From Flavobacterium album (GTDB taxonomy: Bacteria; Bacteroidota; Bacteroidia; Flavobacteriales; Flavobacteriaceae): a stretch of 64,000 nt of DNA. This document shows positions 61,109 to 64,000 of the stretch, piece after piece. The notes under the pieces were generated by a model. It did not search any database and was not told the origin of the DNA. It saw only the letters and a program-made list of their open reading frames with translations. A program made the position numbers and the translations under genes. Within the stretch, counting starts at the first letter, position 1. Each line of letters begins with the position of its first letter. The stretch spans positions 2,369,001 to 2,433,000 of the forward strand of contig NZ_CP029186.1 in assembly GCF_003096035.1 (NCBI RefSeq), read 5' to 3'.

Positions 61109-62638
61109 ATGCAACACAACGTACTTATTTTAGACTTCGGGTCGCAATATACACAACTTATTGCGCGAAGGGTTCGCGAGCTGAATATCTTCTGCGAAAT
61201 TTTCCCCTTCAATAACCCACCAACCGACCTTTCAACTTACAAAGCCGTGATCCTTTCGGGCAGCCCCTTTTCTGTAAGGGCTGAAGATGCACCGCATCCC
61301 GACCTGTCGCAAATCCGTGGTAAGCTGCCATTGCTGGCTGTTTGCTATGGTGCGCAGTACCTGGCCCACTTTCATGGCGGCGAAGTAGCACCAAGCAACA
61401 TCCGCGAATATGGCCGTGCTAACCTGTCCTATATTAAGGAGGGTGAACCGTTCCTCGAAGGCGTTTCCGGCAACAGCCAGGTATGGATGAGCCACAGCGA
61501 CACCATCAAGAAGCTTCCCTCTAATGCAGTAAGGCTCGCCAGTACAAAAGACGTGGAGAATGCCGCCTACAGGATTGAGGGCGAAACTACCTATGCGATA
61601 CAATTCCACCCGGAAGTGTACCACTCTACCGACGGGGCAAAAATGCTGGAGAACTTCCTTGTGAAGATCGCTGAGGTACCGCAGAGCTTTACGCCAAATT
61701 CCTTTGTTGAGGATATTGTGGCCGAGCTTAAAGCTAAGATACAGGAGGATAAAGTGGTTTTAGGACTTTCCGGCGGGGTAGATTCTACCGTAGCAGCAGT
61801 GCTTCTTAATAAAGCCATCGGCAAAAACCTGTATTGTATTTTCGTGAATAACGGCCTTCTCCGCAAAGACGAATTCGAAAGTGTGCTCCATCAATATAAG
61901 GACATGGGGCTTAATGTAAAAGGCGTTGACGCTTCCGACAGATTCCTGTCGCAACTCGCAGGCATCGAAGACCCTGAAACGAAACGCAAAACCATTGGCC
62001 GTGTGTTCATCGAGGTTTTTGATGATGAGGCCAACCAGCTAACCGATGTAAAATGGCTGGCACAGGGAACGATATATCCAGATGTTATCGAATCGGTTTC
62101 CGTAAAAGGTCCATCGGCAACCATCAAGTCGCACCACAACGTTGGCGGCCTTCCTGACTTCATGAAGCTGCAGGTGGTAGAACCGTTGCGCATGCTTTTT
62201 AAGGATGAGGTGAGAAGGGTAGGATCCACTTTGGGCATCGACCCGGAACTGCTGGGCAGGCACCCGTTCCCCGGCCCGGGATTGTCTATCCGTATTTTAG
62301 GTGATATTACGCCGGAAAAAGTACGCATACTCCAGGAAGTAGACCACATTTTCATACAGGGGCTTAAAGACCATGGCTTATACAATAAAGTATGGCAGGC
62401 CGGAGCGATACTGCTTCCGGTGAATAGTGTGGGTGTTATGGGCGATGAGCGTACCTACGAAAAAGTAGTGGCGCTGCGTGCCGTGGAATCAACTGACGGC
62501 ATGACTGCCGACTGGGTGCATCTTCCGTACGAATTCCTCATGAAGATATCTAATGAAATAATAAATAAGGTAAAAGGCGTAAACCGTGTCGTTTATGACA
62601 TCAGTTCGAAGCCGCCTGCCACCATTGAGTGGGAATAA
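61109..62638 (+). CDS. guaA: GMP synthase (glutamine-hydrolysing)
   Basis: A 509-residue enzyme that converts XMP, ATP and glutamine to GMP. An N-terminal class I glutaminase ([30 protein letters not shown] with the nucleophilic Cys, FHPEVYHS) is followed by the ATP pyrophosphatase domain ([15 protein letters not shown]) and the dimerisation domain ([17 protein letters not shown]) that ends TIEWE. ATG 61109 ([14 protein letters not shown]) is correct; TTG 61103 lies inside the -7 box. Intact and with its own terminator. Confidence 0.97.
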   Translation: MQHNVLILDFGSQYTQLIARRVRELNIFCEIFPFNNPPTDLSTYKAVILSGSPFSVRAEDAPHPDLSQIRGKLPLLAVCYGAQYLAHFHGGEVAPSNIREYGRANLSYIKEGEPFLEGVSGNSQVWMSHSDTIKKLPSNAVRLASTKDVENAAYRIEGETTYAIQFHPEVYHSTDGAKMLENFLVKIAEVPQSFTPNSFVEDIVAELKAKIQEDKVVLGLSGGVDSTVAAVLLNKAIGKNLYCIFVNNGLLRKDEFESVLHQYKDMGLNVKGVDASDRFLSQLAGIEDPETKRKTIGRVFIEVFDDEANQLTDVKWLAQGTIYPDVIESVSVKGPSATIKSHHNVGGLPDFMKLQVVEPLRMLFKDEVRRVGSTLGIDPELLGRHPFPGPGLSIRILGDITPEKVRILQEVDHIFIQGLKDHGLYNKVWQAGAILLPVNSVGVMGDERTYEKVVALRAVESTDGMTADWVHLPYEFLMKISNEIINKVKGVNRVVYDISSKPPATIEWE

Positions 62639-62644
62639 TATTAG

Positions 62645-62675
62645 AAGCCTCTGTAATTACAGGGGCTTTTTTTAT
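62645..62675 (+). terminator. guaA terminator
   Basis: AAGCCTCTGTAA and TTACAGGGGCTT (one wobble) followed by TTTTTAT, 6 bases after the stop. Confidence 0.9.
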
Positions 62676-62791
62676 AGAGTTGATTTTTAACATTTTAACA
62701 CCCTGTTAAAAGATGATATTCATAATAGTACTATTTTTTTTATGATTAAATTTGGTTTTAGGGAAGAGTTTGAAAGTAAAAATTTACAACT

Positions 62792-63196
62792 ATGAAGAGG
62801 ATGTTTTTATTTTGTTTAATATTATTGGGCTATGCTGCCACGGCGCAGGATATTGAAAAAGAAGAAGAAAGCACTGCCAATGTACACGACAGGAGCAGCG
62901 AGGATTTCTATGTAGAGGAAGATGCTGAGCCGGGCGCATTCTTTATCGACCATAAAGTTATGCAGGGCGAACAGGTAGCCATGATATGCCGCAGGTACAT
63001 GTTAGAACCGGCAGATATTTACCTTTTCAATAGCGATGCAGTAAATGGTATAGCAAAAGGCACAGTGCTCAAAATACCGCTCCACAGATCGAAAAAGAAA
63101 GACCTTGATGGCTTTATAAAAGAACTGGAAAAGAAAAATGGCGGCTCACCCCAGGTCGCAGCGCCTCAAAAGCGTAAGAAAATGGGGGTTATGTAG
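62792..63196 (+). CDS. LysM-domain protein, short
   Basis: A 134-residue secreted protein (signal MKRMFLFCLILLGYAATAQ). A short acidic linker is followed by one LysM domain (about residues 56-105): DHKVMQGEQVAMICRRYMLE, PADIYLFNSDAVNGIAKGTV, LKIPL. The tail is basic. LysM binds peptidoglycan. A TAAATTTG box (62747-62754) lies upstream. The next gene is a multi-LysM protein. Confidence 0.85.
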   Translation: MKRMFLFCLILLGYAATAQDIEKEEESTANVHDRSSEDFYVEEDAEPGAFFIDHKVMQGEQVAMICRRYMLEPADIYLFNSDAVNGIAKGTVLKIPLHRSKKKDLDGFIKELEKKNGGSPQVAAPQKRKKMGVM

Positions 63197-63237
63197 TTTT
63201 TATTTTAACTGAAAATTATAAAGATTACTTACATGAT

Positions 63238-63270
63238 AAGTCGTTACAAAAGCTAACTTTGTAACGACTT
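63238..63270. promoter_or_regulatory. 13-base palindrome overlapping a -7 box
   Basis: AAGTCGTTACAAA and its exact reverse complement around a 7-base loop. The sequence TAACTTTG (63254-63261) inside it fits the promoter -7 box, 34 bases ahead of the next ATG. So it may be an operator for the LysM gene, a terminator of the gene before, or both. Confidence 0.5.
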
Positions 63271-63294
63271 AATTGTTTTATAAACGCTCGTAGT

Positions 63295-64000
63295 ATGAAA
63301 TATCTTGCAGTATTAGTTTTTTCGCTGGCCTTATTGTCAACATCCGCTTACGCACAGGATTATAAAAAGCACACGGTTGCAAAAGGCGAGACGGTAGCGG
63401 GCATTGCAAAGCAATATAAGGTTACTCCCTACGATATTTACAAGATAAATCCCGATGCAAAAGACGGCATAAAGGAAAACGCCACGCTCCTGATTCCTGC
63501 CACGGGTAAGGAAGCAGTTGCCCCTAAAGAAAAGCCGACCAAGGTAGCCAATACCATCCACGAGGTGGAGGCAAAGGAGACGCTATACAGCCTTGCCAAA
63601 AAATATAATGTATCGGTAGAAGATATACAAAAAGCCAATAGCGACGCGCTTAAGGACGGCCTGAAAGTAGGGCAGCAACTAATTATTCCGATAAAAGGGA
63701 GCGGCGTGGCGGCACAGGTAAAGGCAGCCGAAAAAGCCGATGCGAAAAAGGGTACTGAAGCCTATATCTACCACGTTGTTGAGGCAGGCGAGACTAAGTA
63801 CTCCATTGCAAAAAAGCACGGCATTACCGTACAGCTTATCGAAGACCTGAATCCGGCTGTAAAAGATACGCTGCCTTTGGGCTATAACCTGAAGCTGGTG
63901 GATAACAACGCTGTAAAACAGGCTGATGCGCCGGAAACTGCCAAGATCGGTAATGATTATGTTGTACAGCCGAAAGAAACTTTGTACAGTATTTCAAAAA
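63295..64000 (+). CDS. Multi-LysM exported protein, N-terminal part
   Basis: The frame from ATG 63295 is open to the window end (about 235 residues seen). A signal peptide (MKYLAVLVFSLALLSTSAYA, then Q) is followed by three complete LysM domains: HTVAKGETVAGIAKQYKVTP, HEVEAKETLYSLAKKYNVSV and HVVEAGETKYSIAKKHGITV. A fourth begins at VVQPKETLYSIS. Each has the YxVxxGETLxxIAxxY form. In relatives, similar multi-LysM proteins continue with a periplasmic-binding-like domain. Truncated by the window. Confidence 0.85.
   Translation, partial: MKYLAVLVFSLALLSTSAYAQDYKKHTVAKGETVAGIAKQYKVTPYDIYKINPDAKDGIKENATLLIPATGKEAVAPKEKPTKVANTIHEVEAKETLYSLAKKYNVSVEDIQKANSDALKDGLKVGQQLIIPIKGSGVAAQVKAAEKADAKKGTEAYIYHVVEAGETKYSIAKKHGITVQLIEDLNPAVKDTLPLGYNLKLVDNNAVKQADAPETAKIGNDYVVQPKETLYSISK

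Noticed and set aside
1..64000. CRISPR array, prophage, insertion sequence, tRNA or rRNA genes
   Set aside because: No evenly spaced direct repeats with unique spacers, no phage structural or integrase genes, no transposase motifs and no tRNA-like T-arm and acceptor pairs were found on either strand.

Overview
The window reads as chromosome of a member of the Flavobacteriaceae (Bacteroidota), close to Flavobacterium. Lines of evidence are a gliding-motility prolyl isomerase (GldI type), a secreted delta-60-repeat protein with a type IX secretion C-terminal signal, a bacillithiol glycosyltransferase (BshA), the long single-chain PurL, many 'MKK...' lipoproteins and AQ-type signal peptides, and promoters of the Bacteroidota form TTG-(17-23)-TAnnTTTG with almost no Shine-Dalgarno sites. 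I see no rRNA, tRNA, CRISPR array, prophage or transposase gene.

Layout. 1-14.9 kb: end of an Fe-S oxidoreductase gene, a GH3/beta-lactamase-fold fusion, BshA, a minus-strand cluster (EcsC-like protein, small membrane protein, ABC ATPase with a stop in its P-loop, an EEP-family phosphatase/nuclease, a lipoprotein), a WG-repeat protein, a DEAD-box helicase and HutG. 15-22 kb: coiled-coil protein, HutI, CorA, a GNAT enzyme, a 640-base AT-rich gap with a 32-residue membrane peptide and a possible antisense RNA, FumC and a 56-residue membrane protein. 22.3-31.6 kb: a fatty-acid oxidation operon (MarR regulator, FadB-type multifunctional enzyme, thiolase, acyl-CoA dehydrogenase), then KptA and an acyl-CoA ligase. 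Two four-helix-bundle (S23/IVS-type) genes, each enclosed by its own perfect inverted repeat, sit between the enzyme genes of this operon. 31.7-40.2 kb: LtaS-like sulfatase-fold enzyme and CX5R phosphatase, a frameshifted membrane gene, a possible caspase-fold lipoprotein, the T9SS cargo protein, two zinc-ribbon paralogues and an AT-rich HNH-like gene. 40.3-51.8 kb: PurL, a degenerate frameshifted ABC-like gene, an OmpW-like porin, a MarR/S41-peptidase pair, lipoproteins, and a thioesterase plus isochorismate synthase (menaquinone). 51.9-64 kb: NlpC/P60 and OmpA-type envelope proteins, a ParDE-like toxin-antitoxin pair with a frameshifted toxin, PurM, cyclophilin-FKBP fusion, GldI, a DHH phosphoesterase, a Cys-rich-tailed protein, GuaA and two LysM proteins.

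Coupled functions: PurL, PurM and GuaA belong to purine synthesis but are dispersed. HutG and HutI are the last steps of histidine degradation. The fad operon and the acyl-CoA ligase form a beta-oxidation set. GldI, the CYP-FKBP fusion, the LysM, OmpA, C40 and LtaS-like proteins serve the envelope.

Intergenic spaces are crowded with imperfect inverted repeats of several families, some present in more than one copy here. Four genes are broken (ABC ATPase, membrane gene at 34.4 kb, ABC-like gene at 44.6 kb, ParE toxin), all accessory, while every large housekeeping frame is intact. All calls are from reading the sequence; no database search was run.
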